Origin: Acidimicrobiaceae bacterium
GTDB lineage: Bacteria; Actinomycetota; Acidimicrobiia; Acidimicrobiales; Poriferisodalaceae
DNA: 64,000 bases
Direction of reading: 5' to 3'
NCBI GenBank assembly: GCA_002721305.1
Contig: PBKA01000006.1
Span: 206,659 to 270,658, forward strand
Shown here: piece by piece, positions 51,133-61,070 of the stretch
Position numbering within the stretch: position 1 is the first letter of the stretch
Layout of the letters: each line of letters starts with the position of its first letter
Made by a program: the position numbers and the translations under genes
Notes under the pieces: generated by a model
Database searches by the model: none
What the model saw: only the letters and a program-made list of their open reading frames with translations
Told to the model about the DNA's origin: nothing

Positions 51133-52347
51133 TCAAATCAATGGGAGGGGCTCCTGTCCCAGCGCTGCACGGTACGTGTTGTGGTAGTGATGAAGGGCTG
51201 GTTCGTTCCTACCAAACATCACGTGCTCCACGGCTCCACTATTAGCTGACCGCTGCTGGCTAGCACTTGCGACATAGTCTTCATCTCTAATAATCGCAGC
51301 AAATCCCTCAGCAACCTCTGAAAGTACTTCTAGCGGCGCTGTGTCGAGAAGAGCTTGGCGTTCGGGGGCGACCGTGTTGGATCTCGCCGTTCCTATTCTG
51401 TCGCCACGAACATAAAAAGAGATGACGCTGGTGTGCCGGCTAGGAGTTTCTTCATCCGGATATGCGCGGACCACGTACAGTCCGAAGTCGCTCGGCATCA
51501 CGATGCTGTTGGGGAAGATCCAGTAGACAGGCAAACCAGCGACGGTAATGTCCCAGCGGTCCTCGGACCACTCTCTCATCTCGTGGATGGCCTTCTTGCA
51601 AAGAATCATTCGGTGATGTCGACCATAAGTGTCGTAACACTGAACGTTGCCCTGAAAAAAAGTGGCCAAGGAGTCCCGATGCAAATAATTGAAGTGGTAG
51701 GTCTCCCCGAAGGTATCCATGGCGAGCTTCCAGTTGCAATCAACGTCGTAACGATCTCCGCCCAGCCGGCTATAACTTCCGAAATTCCACGCCTCAAACT
51801 CTTTGCTGAGCTCCGTTCCAAGTAGCTCATCAATGTCGACCGTGCCCGAAGGATCAGGGTTAGCGAACAAGAACCCGTATTTTTCTTGCGCTGAGAGCTC
51901 TATCAGACCGAAAGAATCCTTATCGATCTCTCCGAAGTGGTCCTCTTTGGGCACACCGACTAATGCACCCCGTGAGTCATAAGACCAACCGTGGAACGGG
52001 CACGCGAACCGGCGCTTATTGCCACTTTCCTGTTCCTCAACAGCTACTCCTCGGTGGCGACAAGCGTTCACGAACGCACGAAATTGTCCGTCATCATCTC
52101 GTGTTGCCAGTATTCGTGTATCAAGATCGTTGGCCGTGAAAAACGAACCTGCTTCAGGCAAGTCCCCGGACAGCCCTAACAGTTGCGGGTGGCCACGAAA
52201 GAACAAATCTCGTTCACTGCTAGCCACAATTGGGTCGGTGTAGCTAGATGTCGGATTGAGCCTCACCCCTCCCGCATCTACATTTGTCCCCGAATCCAAC
52301 CTCGATAAAAGCATCTTTATCTGGCTTACTTGCTCGTTGCGCTCCAT
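51133..52347 (-). CDS. Rieske aromatic ring-hydroxylating oxygenase, alpha subunit
   Basis: Rieske motif CRHRGVAVEEQESGNKRRFACPFHGWSYD; mononuclear-iron region WKLAMDTFGETYHFNYLHRDS. Confidence 0.93.
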   Translation of the reverse strand: MERNEQVSQIKMLLSRLDSGTNVDAGGVRLNPTSSYTDPIVASSERDLFFRGHPQLLGLSGDLPEAGSFFTANDLDTRILATRDDDGQFRAFVNACRHRGVAVEEQESGNKRRFACPFHGWSYDSRGALVGVPKEDHFGEIDKDSFGLIELSAQEKYGFLFANPDPSGTVDIDELLGTELSKEFEAWNFGSYSRLGGDRYDVDCNWKLAMDTFGETYHFNYLHRDSLATFFQGNVQCYDTYGRHHRMILCKKAIHEMREWSEDRWDITVAGLPVYWIFPNSIVMPSDFGLYVVRAYPDEETPSRHTSVISFYVRGDRIGTARSNTVAPERQALLDTAPLEVLSEVAEGFAAIIRDEDYVASASQQRSANSGAVEHVMFGRNEPALHHYHNTYRAALGQEPLPLI

Positions 52348-52409
52348 TGAGCCGCCCTCGCCTTCAAACCGTTCCGAACCTCAACTCTCAAAAGATTAGT
52401 GGGTCACCC

Positions 52410-53738
52410 ATGACAAACACACCTCTCGATCGCACTGAAACTGCCCCCGGGTATTGGAATTCGCCATGGCCCGTTGAATGCGGTGGGAACAGACGCCAGA
52501 AAGCTAGAACGGGGCGCTTGGATTCCGCTGACGGTGAGGCTCAAGTCACCCTTATACGTAATGACCGTTGGAACGTCATGACCGTTCGCCGCGATCCAGG
52601 TGAATGGTATGTGGGAGGCACAATGCCGGCCTTTGTCGGACCCCCGCCCTTCGGTTGGGTAAGCCGATTCGATCCGACCTCCCTCGAAAATCTCGCCGAA
52701 TCGCCGGCACTTCCCTGCGGAGACCACGTCTGGTGTGGAGCAATCTTGGTGCACGCTGATGGCTCAATTATGTCGATTAACGGCTCTTTCCTTCACCGCC
52801 TCGATCCCCACAACCTCTCTGTCCTTAATGAGCTCAAGCTTCCGGTTGACCGCGCCCACAACGGTTTACTGTCCTTGTCGGACGGAACTCTAGTGACGAA
52901 GGATTTGCGTTTGGAGGAACAGGGCGGAACGACTCTGACCTTTGTGGATCCCGCAAGCCTTGAAGTCATCGAAACTCTGGTGCTTCCTGAGGGATCCATG
53001 GGCCGGATCGCCGCGGATTTCCACGATGGGATTGATTCCGTTTTTGTTCCCGGGACAGAACATGTGTGGAAGATAGATGTGGTTCAAGGTCAACCAGAAA
53101 TCAGCGATTGGGTCTGCCGTTACAGAACGCCGGGTTCTCCGTGGGGGCTCGCGTGGGATTCATGCATCTCTGATGGGCACCTGTGGCTCATGGACTGTGG
53201 GGACATCGAGGGTGTTCGCGCTATCCACCACAGACTTCCAAATGGTCGTTTTGATGAACCCGCAGGGAAGCTCCTGTCTTGGCAGCGCCCCGCGCCTTGG
53301 AAGGGTGCTCAGCGTTTGTTGCGGGTAGATCAGATGACTGGCCGCTTGGATACCTTGGAACCCTTCGGCGCTCCCGGAGGGGGAATCATCGCGCCCCCGG
53401 TTAATGTCCCTGAGTTTGATATTGCAATTGCATGGGACTCAATTAACGGAGGGCTTGCCGGCATTTCCACCGCTGGACAACTTGAGCCTGTGTGGCACTT
53501 GGATGTCAAGCCGTCGATGCAGCCGGTGGTATTTCCGGAATCTGGGGAGTTGGTGATTAATGATTTCACTGTCGATCAAACTGATGATCTGATAGTGGTC
53601 GATATCGAGACCGGGCAACTACTGAGTCGGGTAGCCACAGGTTCGCGCCTCGCCAACGGCATGTTCCTTACCGCCGGCGACAACCGTGATGTTTATTACT
53701 GTTCCACTCTTTCTTGGGCGCGGGTGGCTTGGGTATGA
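52410..53738 (+). CDS. uncharacterised protein, beta-propeller-like repeats (SMP-30/gluconolactonase-like appearance)
   Basis: Repeated GT/S(L/I)..FDP/DP.(S/N)L blocks (WVSRFDPTSLENL, LHRLDPHNLSVL, LTFVDPASLEVI, LLRVDQMTGRL). Start MTNTPLDRTE. Confidence 0.6.
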   Translation: MTNTPLDRTETAPGYWNSPWPVECGGNRRQKARTGRLDSADGEAQVTLIRNDRWNVMTVRRDPGEWYVGGTMPAFVGPPPFGWVSRFDPTSLENLAESPALPCGDHVWCGAILVHADGSIMSINGSFLHRLDPHNLSVLNELKLPVDRAHNGLLSLSDGTLVTKDLRLEEQGGTTLTFVDPASLEVIETLVLPEGSMGRIAADFHDGIDSVFVPGTEHVWKIDVVQGQPEISDWVCRYRTPGSPWGLAWDSCISDGHLWLMDCGDIEGVRAIHHRLPNGRFDEPAGKLLSWQRPAPWKGAQRLLRVDQMTGRLDTLEPFGAPGGGIIAPPVNVPEFDIAIAWDSINGGLAGISTAGQLEPVWHLDVKPSMQPVVFPESGELVINDFTVDQTDDLIVVDIETGQLLSRVATGSRLANGMFLTAGDNRDVYYCSTLSWARVAWV

Positions 53739-53761
53739 GTTCTTCATCCGGTTAACTAATA

Positions 53762-53784
53762 GACCTTAGATTCCAAGTAAGGTC
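53762..53784. promoter_or_regulatory. inverted repeat GACCTTA-N9-TAAGGTC just upstream of the BVMO gene
   Basis: Perfect 7-nt arms ending 5 nt before ATG 53790. Confidence 0.45.
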
Positions 53785-53789
53785 AGGTT

Positions 53790-55622
53790 ATGGACGAAAT
53801 GCACGAAGCCGTTACGGCTGTCTTGGGCGAGATCGATTTTGACCCCGAAGTGTTGCACGCAAAGTATCTCTCAGAACGAGACAAGCGGTTGCGCGGCGAC
53901 CACAACGAACAGTACGTCGAAGTGACCGGCGAATTCGCTAAGTATCTTGATGACCCCTACGAAGAGACAGCTCAACGCGACCCGCTTTTCGACGAAGTTG
54001 AAATCGTCATCATCGGAGGAGGCTTCGGAGGGCTGCTGATGGGCGGAAGACTCCGCGAGGCCGGCTTTAGCGATATCCGAGTCATAGAACGCGGTGGGGA
54101 TTTTGGGGGGACCTGGTACTGGAATCGTTATCCGGGGGCCATGTGTGACGTCGAGAGTTACTGCTATCTACCAATGCTCGAGGAATTGGACTACATACCA
54201 AAACACAAGTATTCGTTCGCTCCAGAGATTATGGAACACACCCAAAACATTGGTCGGCACTACGGACTGTACGACAATGCGTGTTTCAGCACTTCTGTTA
54301 CCAAAATGACTTGGGATGAAAGCGTGTCTCGGTGGATCATCGAAACTGATCGAGGTGACCGGATGAAAGCTCAGTTCGTTGCAATGGCTAACGGACCACT
54401 TAACCGACCCAAGCTTCCGGGAATTTCAGGGTTGTCGGATTTCAAAGGTCACACGTTTCACACCAGTCGCTGGGATTATGAGTACACCGGTGGAGATAAT
54501 GGTGGAAACCTCACTGGCCTTGCTGACAAGAAGGTGGCGATTATTGGAACGGGCGCCACTGCTATTCAGTGCATTCCTCATCTTGGTGACTCCTCAGAGC
54601 ACCTGTACATCTTTCAACGAACTCCTTCCTCGATTGATTACCGAAATAATCGGGAAACCGACCCAGAGTGGGCCGCTTCTCTGGAACCGGGGTGGCAATA
54701 CCGACGAATGGATAACTTCAACACCTTGGTCGCTGGCGGGGATCAAGACGAAGACCTAGTTTCCGATGGCTGGACTGACATCTTTCGGAATTTGACGGGA
54801 ACTGCTGCCAAGCTGGCTGGACGAAAACTCGGTCGACGAATCACGGGGAGAGAGAAGGGCTATCTGATGAAGATGGCTGACTATCAAAAAATGAACTCGA
54901 TTCGGGACCGCGTTGACGATGTCGTCGCCGATCCTGCAACTGCTGAAGCGTTGAAGCCTTGGTACCGCCAATTCTGCAAGAGACCATGCTTTCATGACGA
55001 GTACCTCCCCACGTTCAATTTGCCTAACGTCACGTTGGTCGACACCCAAGGAAAAGGGGTCGAGCAAATCACAGAAAAGGGTGTCGTTGCCGATGGCATC
55101 GAATACGAGGTTGACTGCATCATCTTTGCGACTGGCTTTGAAGTCGGTACCGGATACACCCGACGAGCCGGCTACGACATAGTTGGCCGTAACAAACAGA
55201 CTCTCAGCGAGAAGTGGGAAAATGGCCCACGCACTTTGCATGGAATGCAGACGACTGACTTCCCGAACTGCTTCTTCTTGGGATTCACGCACACCGCGGT
55301 GACGGTCAACGTGCCTCAGGCCTTAAATGAGCAAGCGCTGCACATTTCGTACATGATTTCCCAAGTTCGAGATCAGGGAGGCAGTGTCATCGAAGCCACT
55401 GCTGAGGGAGAGCAGATGTGGGTCGACGAAATCCAGGATAAGTCGAAGCTGGGAGAACGTTTCCGAGCTGAGTGCACGCCGGGCTACTACAACAACGAAG
55501 GTAAAGCCGGAAATCCTGATGGCTTCTTCACTACCAGCTACGGAGCGGGTCCTATCCGCTTTCACCGAATTTTGAACGAGTGGAGGGAAGACGGCCGGCT
55601 TGAGGGCGCCGACATCTCCTAG
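53790..55622 (+). CDS. Baeyer-Villiger-type flavin-containing monooxygenase
   Basis: VVIIGGGFGGLLMGGRLREAGFSDIRVIERGGDFGGTWYWNRYPGAMCDVESY; exact BVMO fingerprint FxGxxxHxxxW as FKGHTFHTSRW; VAIIGTGATAIQCIP; IFATGFEV. Confidence 0.95.
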   Translation: MDEMHEAVTAVLGEIDFDPEVLHAKYLSERDKRLRGDHNEQYVEVTGEFAKYLDDPYEETAQRDPLFDEVEIVIIGGGFGGLLMGGRLREAGFSDIRVIERGGDFGGTWYWNRYPGAMCDVESYCYLPMLEELDYIPKHKYSFAPEIMEHTQNIGRHYGLYDNACFSTSVTKMTWDESVSRWIIETDRGDRMKAQFVAMANGPLNRPKLPGISGLSDFKGHTFHTSRWDYEYTGGDNGGNLTGLADKKVAIIGTGATAIQCIPHLGDSSEHLYIFQRTPSSIDYRNNRETDPEWAASLEPGWQYRRMDNFNTLVAGGDQDEDLVSDGWTDIFRNLTGTAAKLAGRKLGRRITGREKGYLMKMADYQKMNSIRDRVDDVVADPATAEALKPWYRQFCKRPCFHDEYLPTFNLPNVTLVDTQGKGVEQITEKGVVADGIEYEVDCIIFATGFEVGTGYTRRAGYDIVGRNKQTLSEKWENGPRTLHGMQTTDFPNCFFLGFTHTAVTVNVPQALNEQALHISYMISQVRDQGGSVIEATAEGEQMWVDEIQDKSKLGERFRAECTPGYYNNEGKAGNPDGFFTTSYGAGPIRFHRILNEWREDGRLEGADIS

Positions 55623-55646
55623 ATACTTTGACTATTGCACTCAGAG

Positions 55647-57155
55647 TTAAAGGCCCAGCCTGATGTCGAATTTGGCTCGGATCTGTTGATCCACCGCTGA
55701 AGGAATTAGCTGGAGGGGATCTTGGATTAAGCGCCTTTTCACTTCGTTTCTCGCTAGATCTATCTGCTGCGGTCGGTTCCGCTCTTCCCAGCTTTGAAAA
55801 TCGGTTCGATCCGCAATGTCTGGGTACACAAAGTCAGAATTCATTCTTACCAATGTTGCTTCGTCACCCAGAAAATGGCCGGTGCCTTCCGTGACGGCAA
55901 AATGAATATCCTCAAGTTGCATGTCATCGGTATCCAGCGGCCGCAGGGAACTCATCACACTTCCGAGCATGTCGTTGTCCAACAGGTAGCTCTCAAACGA
56001 CACTCCCATCAGGCCAGCATGCATTCCGCATGCTTGGGTGACCAAGTTGCTGCCCGCTTGTGCTGACAACACTACGGCTAACGCCTTTTCGGATCCGCTC
56101 TGTATATCCGGAATTTTCGAATCACTCGCTCCGGCGATCGAAACATTGGGTAGACCCAACTCCCTGGCGACCTGAGCCGCGGCAGCCATGATCAAAGCTT
56201 GTTCTCCGCCTCCCCCACTCATAGCCCCGGTCCTGAGGTCAACAATCATAGGTTTGGGGCCACAAAGTACCTTTGCTTCCGGATTGACAACCCAGCTAAA
56301 CACCATTCCGGCTAATGCCTCAGCAAGGGTCTGAGCGATGGATGCGCCGAAATTCACTGGCGTTGACGCACCTACTTGGCTGAAGACATTGCAATGTGCC
56401 GGTATTCCTCGTTCAGCTGCCACCAAAAGGACTTCCATTGCGTCCCCGCTCATTCGCATGGGAGGAGTGACGTGGTTGACGTTGAAGGAAAGAAATGGTC
56501 GTTGCACGAAAAGCTCTGGCGATCCAGCTATTTCGAAACAAAGGTCGGCTACTGCTCGAGCCGTCGAAGCATTACTGGCGCTCGTTGCCACGTGTTTGGT
56601 TGTTCCTGCCAGACACGCGTACGCAGTGTTAACGTCGAGCGTTTCTTCGTCGGGCATATCACCTGCTACGAGGGGTCGACTTAGAAAATGGACGTGCTGC
56701 AGAGAGTCGACGAGCCTCGCAGCATCATAAAGATCTTTCAGAGTGGACCGTCGATATTCGCCGGTGTCGACATCAATGACCATCGGGGCGGCCCCGCCTG
56801 TTCCAAGATGTACCCGATGTCCCGAAAGATCTAGATCATGTTTCTCTTCTCGGCCACAAAGCACGAAACCCGATGGCGCACTGGTGATCAGGGGCTCCAC
56901 GAGTTCGCGTGGGAAAAGAAGTCGTCCCTCACGGACCTCCCCCCCTGCCTCGCATATGTGATTCTTGACGAAATCAGGCGCCTCGCTAAACCCAGTTGTT
57001 TCTAGCAACTCGTATGCACCATCGATGATTTCCGCCGTTTGGCTTGCCGAGAGTGGTCTGAAGCGGCCGCCCTCCATGCCCGAAGCTGCAGAATTCTTCG
57101 AAGCTTCGCGACGTAGCTGGGCAGCCGACGGGCGTCGGCGAGTCCTTCCGGTCAC
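55647..57155 (-). CDS. MttB (trimethylamine methyltransferase) family protein, no in-frame amber
   Basis: LSASQTAEIIDGAYELLETTGF, GGAAPMVIDVDTGEYRRSTLKDLYDAARLVDSLQHVHFLSRPLVAGDMP, CGPKPMIVDLRTGAMSGGGGEQALIMAAAAQVARELGLP. Confidence 0.85.
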   Translation of the reverse strand: MTGRTRRRPSAAQLRREASKNSAASGMEGGRFRPLSASQTAEIIDGAYELLETTGFSEAPDFVKNHICEAGGEVREGRLLFPRELVEPLITSAPSGFVLCGREEKHDLDLSGHRVHLGTGGAAPMVIDVDTGEYRRSTLKDLYDAARLVDSLQHVHFLSRPLVAGDMPDEETLDVNTAYACLAGTTKHVATSASNASTARAVADLCFEIAGSPELFVQRPFLSFNVNHVTPPMRMSGDAMEVLLVAAERGIPAHCNVFSQVGASTPVNFGASIAQTLAEALAGMVFSWVVNPEAKVLCGPKPMIVDLRTGAMSGGGGEQALIMAAAAQVARELGLPNVSIAGASDSKIPDIQSGSEKALAVVLSAQAGSNLVTQACGMHAGLMGVSFESYLLDNDMLGSVMSSLRPLDTDDMQLEDIHFAVTEGTGHFLGDEATLVRMNSDFVYPDIADRTDFQSWEERNRPQQIDLARNEVKRRLIQDPLQLIPSAVDQQIRAKFDIRLGL

Positions 57156-59431
57156 TGACGCGACATTTCAGATTTTCCGTTCGCTTCAGTTTCTTGCCCG
57201 GCTCGAGCGCCCAGTTGAATAGTGACTTCTCGAAGGTCCCCAGTGAAGTCGAAGGGACTCTCATACCGAGGGGATACGGGAGATCCCACATCTCTCCCAA
57301 CGCTTGCCCCTATCGAGCTGATCATTCCCATCATGAAGGGAAGTTCGATTGGGCCAGATGGCGCGCCGTTTACCGAGATTTTGATTCGGCCGGCAGTTTT
57401 GTTGAGACGCTCGACCAACACGGATAGTTCGTTCTCCCCAGACACCAATGCATTGTCTGATTCCAGCACGGAATGATCGTTGAACGCGTTGTAGTCCACC
57501 ACCAGGCGCGAATCTTGAACGAAAACAGATATGCCGGAATTTTCATTGCCTCTGGCATAAATGACGCCCTCATCAGAAGCATCACAGTTGACAACGGCAG
57601 TGAGATGCCACGACCGTCCTGACGGTGAAGGCGAAACCTGAGCAGGTATGGGAGACATCGGTGGGCGATACCGGTACTTCCGATGGGTGGGATGAGGCGA
57701 ATGGTCGTCAAGTCGTGATGCGAAGAGTTCCAATGTGCGGTCATCTAAGGGGAGCACGCCGTTTAGCTCTGCTTCTTCCCACCAGATTTCGATCAACTCC
57801 TGTAGCTTTTCTGGTTCGCTCTCAGCAAGGTCCACGCACTCTGATGCATCCAATGAAAGGTTGTAGAGCTCCCACCTATCTTCTTCGAAGGGCTGTCCTT
57901 GCCTATGGCGCGTGACCGCCTTCCAGTACACCCCACCATCTTCAGCCACTAAAGCCCGGGAGCCGAACTGTTCAAAATACTGAAGCCTGTTAGTCGCTGG
58001 AGCGTCAGCAGAATTTAAGACCGACGCGAACGAAGAACCGGTGACCGGCAGTTGTTCATACCCTCGATAGTTCTCAGGTGGAGTGACCGAAAGTAATTCG
58101 TAGAGGGTGGGGACGATGTCCGTTACATTCACGAACTGGTCCCGAAGTGAACCGTTCTGATCCTCATCGATGCCATCTGGCCAGTGGACAATCATCGGTA
58201 CGTGCACTCCGCCTTCATGAGTGTTTTGCTTGTACCACTTGAATGGAGTGTTGCCGCACTGGGCCCAGCCCCATGGATAGTTGGAGTGGCTATGCGGGCC
58301 TCCAATGTCATCAATTTGGCTGATGAGATCATCTGGGGAATCAAACACTCCGTTAAAGAATTTCATCTCGTGCATAACCCCGTAGGGTCCGCCTTCTTGA
58401 GAAGCACCGTTATCAGCTAAGAAAATCAGGACGGTGTTCGCTAGCTCTCCCATTTCCTCAAGTCCATCGACGAAGCGCCCAATTTGATCGTCCGTGTGGT
58501 CTAAGAATGCGGCGAAGGCTTCTTGCAGTCGGCAAGCGAATGCCTGGTGGGTTTCGGGAAGTTCGTCCCAGGGTTCGACCCCCTTGTTACGTGGCGCTAG
58601 TTGGGTTTTTTCGGAGGTAACGCCGAGTTCTATTTGTCGGCGGTACCACGCTTCCCGAGTAGCGTCCCAACCTTGGTCATAACGACCTCGATATTTCTTT
58701 AGGTAGGCCGAAGGTGCTTGATGGGGGGCATGAGTGGCACCGAACGGCAAATACGCAAAAAATGGTCGATCCCCACGAATCCCTTTACTGTCGTTAATCA
58801 TTTTGAGGAGTTGATCCACTAAATCCTCACTGAGGTGATAGCCCTCTCCGGGGTTCGTTGGCGCTTCGATGTGATGATTATCTACCACCAGTTCGGGGTG
58901 GAATTGGTCCGTTTCGCCTTCGAGGAAGCCGTAAAACCGATCGAATCCTCTAGCCAGTGGCCATTGATCGAAAGGTCCCGCGGCAGAAATGTCGTTGGTA
59001 GGCGCGAGATGCCATTTCCCGGAACAGAATGTTGCGTAACCCTCCGACTGCAGCACCTCGGCGATCGTTGCGGCGTGATTAGTTATGTGCCCAAGTTGAT
59101 GTGGGAACCCAGTTTGATGATTGGACACAGATCTCATCCCCACGCTGTGCTGCGACCGACCGGTCAACAAAGCTGCCCGAGTCGGTGAGCAGAGTGGTGT
59201 GACGTGAAAATTTGTGAATCGGAGGCCCCTGCTAGCGAGTGCATCTAGGTGCGTGGTGTCGATGTCGGATCCGTAGCAGCCCAATTGAGAGAAGCCTGTG
59301 TCATCGAGCAAGATGATGACAACGTTTGGCGCGTCTTGACCGGGGTGGCGTGGGGGCGCGAAGTGGGCCTCAGAGTCTTCTAGGGTTTTCCCAATTCGCC
59401 CTTCAAACTTGGGCAGGGGGGCTTCAGTCAC
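57152..59431 (-). CDS. type I (formylglycine) sulfatase / arylsulfatase with C-terminal extension
   Basis: PNVVIILLDDTGFSQLGCYGSDIDTTHLDALASRGLRFTNFHVTPLCSPTRAALLTGR (CxPxR), FCSGKWHLAP, LADNGASQEGGPYG; GTG start. Confidence 0.95.
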   Translation of the reverse strand: MTEAPLPKFEGRIGKTLEDSEAHFAPPRHPGQDAPNVVIILLDDTGFSQLGCYGSDIDTTHLDALASRGLRFTNFHVTPLCSPTRAALLTGRSQHSVGMRSVSNHQTGFPHQLGHITNHAATIAEVLQSEGYATFCSGKWHLAPTNDISAAGPFDQWPLARGFDRFYGFLEGETDQFHPELVVDNHHIEAPTNPGEGYHLSEDLVDQLLKMINDSKGIRGDRPFFAYLPFGATHAPHQAPSAYLKKYRGRYDQGWDATREAWYRRQIELGVTSEKTQLAPRNKGVEPWDELPETHQAFACRLQEAFAAFLDHTDDQIGRFVDGLEEMGELANTVLIFLADNGASQEGGPYGVMHEMKFFNGVFDSPDDLISQIDDIGGPHSHSNYPWGWAQCGNTPFKWYKQNTHEGGVHVPMIVHWPDGIDEDQNGSLRDQFVNVTDIVPTLYELLSVTPPENYRGYEQLPVTGSSFASVLNSADAPATNRLQYFEQFGSRALVAEDGGVYWKAVTRHRQGQPFEEDRWELYNLSLDASECVDLAESEPEKLQELIEIWWEEAELNGVLPLDDRTLELFASRLDDHSPHPTHRKYRYRPPMSPIPAQVSPSPSGRSWHLTAVVNCDASDEGVIYARGNENSGISVFVQDSRLVVDYNAFNDHSVLESDNALVSGENELSVLVERLNKTAGRIKISVNGAPSGPIELPFMMGMISSIGASVGRDVGSPVSPRYESPFDFTGDLREVTIQLGARAGQETEANGKSEMSRQ

Positions 59432-59439
59432 GATGTCCT

Positions 59440-60261
59440 TTAAAGCGAAACCGTTGTGAGGTCATCGCCTATCACTATTTCACCATCGAAGTAGTGTTGG
59501 GCTTGGCTGATCCACTCTGGGTATTGATCTTCGGTTGGTGCCGGCACCATGTGAGTGAGCACAAGCCGTTTGACGTTAACTCGCGCTGCGGTTTGGGCTG
59601 CTTGTTCCAGATCTGAGTGGTAATCCAGGATGTCGAGCATCATCGGATTCGGGCTCAAACCTACAAGATCGCTGCGAATCACAGTCTGGACGTATGCGTC
59701 AGCCTCTCTGGCCAGTTCATCAACACCTTCACAGGGAACCGTGTCTCCAACTAGCGCTACGGCCACCTCGTTGTGCTCTATTCGGTAACCCACCGTCGGT
59801 TTGGCCGGGGCATGTTCGGTTGCTGCAATTCTGATTGACAGGTCGTCGAGGGTAAATTGTTCTCCCGCACCAACTTCAATAACTTCTACTTTGGGGCCGT
59901 GTGTGAGTTCTTCGTGGTGTTCGATGCGGTAGCCGATGTCTGCCTCTAGGGCGTGCATTTGTCTGTTCACGAATTCCTTGATGCCTGGGGGGCCGTATAT
60001 GGGCAAGGTTGCGTTGCCTTGACTCATTATCCAGTGAGTAGTGATGACGTCGTTGAGGTCGCAGATGTGGTCGCTATGTAAGTGCGTTATCAGCACGGCA
60101 CGCAAGAACAAGGGTAATGAGCCCGCCCCAGCCATTCTCATGACTACCCCGCGGCCCGCGTCGATAAGGACGTGACAGTCATCTGCCTTGATCAGAGTGG
60201 AAGGTCCTGCTCGATTGGGGTCAGGTAACGGGCTCCCTGTGCCTGTAAGTACAACGTCCAT
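59440..60261 (-). CDS. MBL-fold metallo-hydrolase (RNase Z/arylsulfatase-like)
   Basis: MDVVLTGTGSPLPDPNRAGPSTLI, HVLIDAGRGVVMRM, LITHLHSDHICDL, LTHMVPAP; ATG 60261. Confidence 0.9.
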   Translation of the reverse strand: MDVVLTGTGSPLPDPNRAGPSTLIKADDCHVLIDAGRGVVMRMAGAGSLPLFLRAVLITHLHSDHICDLNDVITTHWIMSQGNATLPIYGPPGIKEFVNRQMHALEADIGYRIEHHEELTHGPKVEVIEVGAGEQFTLDDLSIRIAATEHAPAKPTVGYRIEHNEVAVALVGDTVPCEGVDELAREADAYVQTVIRSDLVGLSPNPMMLDILDYHSDLEQAAQTAARVNVKRLVLTHMVPAPTEDQYPEWISQAQHYFDGEIVIGDDLTTVSL

Positions 60262-60579
60262 GGGTTTATCTTGCCAGAGACTGGGTCTCTTCTGGTAATG
60301 CCGTCCCACGGAGCCTGTGGTGTTCTACAGGGGTAGGTGTCTAGAGAATCACAACTTTCTAAGGAGATTGAGTTTCCAGAGCCCTGCCAGCAAAACTGCA
60401 ACTGTCAGAAGTGTCAAACCACCAGACACACTCACTCACTCCCGTCTGCCACCCCATTGAAGGGCGATGTCTTCAAATACTTTGCCACAGGAAAGTGTTA
60501 CCAGAATCGTGATACAACGGATCCATGCGATCTGTCCGGTCGCGTCTCAATCCACAAAAGCTGGGACAAAGTTTCGAAA

Positions 60580-61032
60580 ATGAGTGACCTTGACGATGTA
60601 AAGACGTTTCTTGCTGACGAGACGGGCCTCGCCACAATCAGCACGGTTCAGGCAGATGGCCGGGTTCTCTCAAGCGTCGCGAATTGTGGGGTGATCGTCC
60701 ACCCCATTACAGGAACTGAATGCGTTGCATTGGTTTCAATGGGATCGGCGGGACGCCTTAAACATGTGCGCCGCGGGTCAGAGGTAACGATAGCGATTCG
60801 GCGCGGTTGGAACTGGGTAGCTGTAACTGGCAAAGCAGATCTGATCGGGCCAGATGACCAAGAACACAGCTTTGATCCAGAGAGGCTCCGTTTGCTTCTG
60901 CGAGAAATTTATTTAGCGGCAGGTGGTCAGCATGATGACTTCGATCAATACGACCAGGAGATGGTTCGTAGCCGCAGAGCGGCAATACTCGTTGCTCCAA
61001 GCCGCGTCATAGGCAACCACCCATCTGGATGA
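60580..61032 (+). CDS. pyridoxamine 5'-phosphate oxidase-fold protein (PPOX/F420-type)
   Basis: MSDLDDVKTFLADETGLATISTVQADGRVLSSVANCGV, GRLKHVRRGSEVTIAIRRGWNWVAVTGKADLIGPDD; start ATG 60580, not ORF-track 60337. Confidence 0.82.
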   Translation: MSDLDDVKTFLADETGLATISTVQADGRVLSSVANCGVIVHPITGTECVALVSMGSAGRLKHVRRGSEVTIAIRRGWNWVAVTGKADLIGPDDQEHSFDPERLRLLLREIYLAAGGQHDDFDQYDQEMVRSRRAAILVAPSRVIGNHPSG

Positions 61033-61070
61033 TCACTGCCGATATCCACTGAAATGTTTGAGATGACCCT

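Noticed and set aside
60337-60579. Cys-rich N-terminal extension (CQQNCNCQKCQ) of the PPOX-fold ORF
   Set aside because: Probably untranslated upstream sequence; the PPOX domain begins at ATG 60580 and the extension has no domain character.
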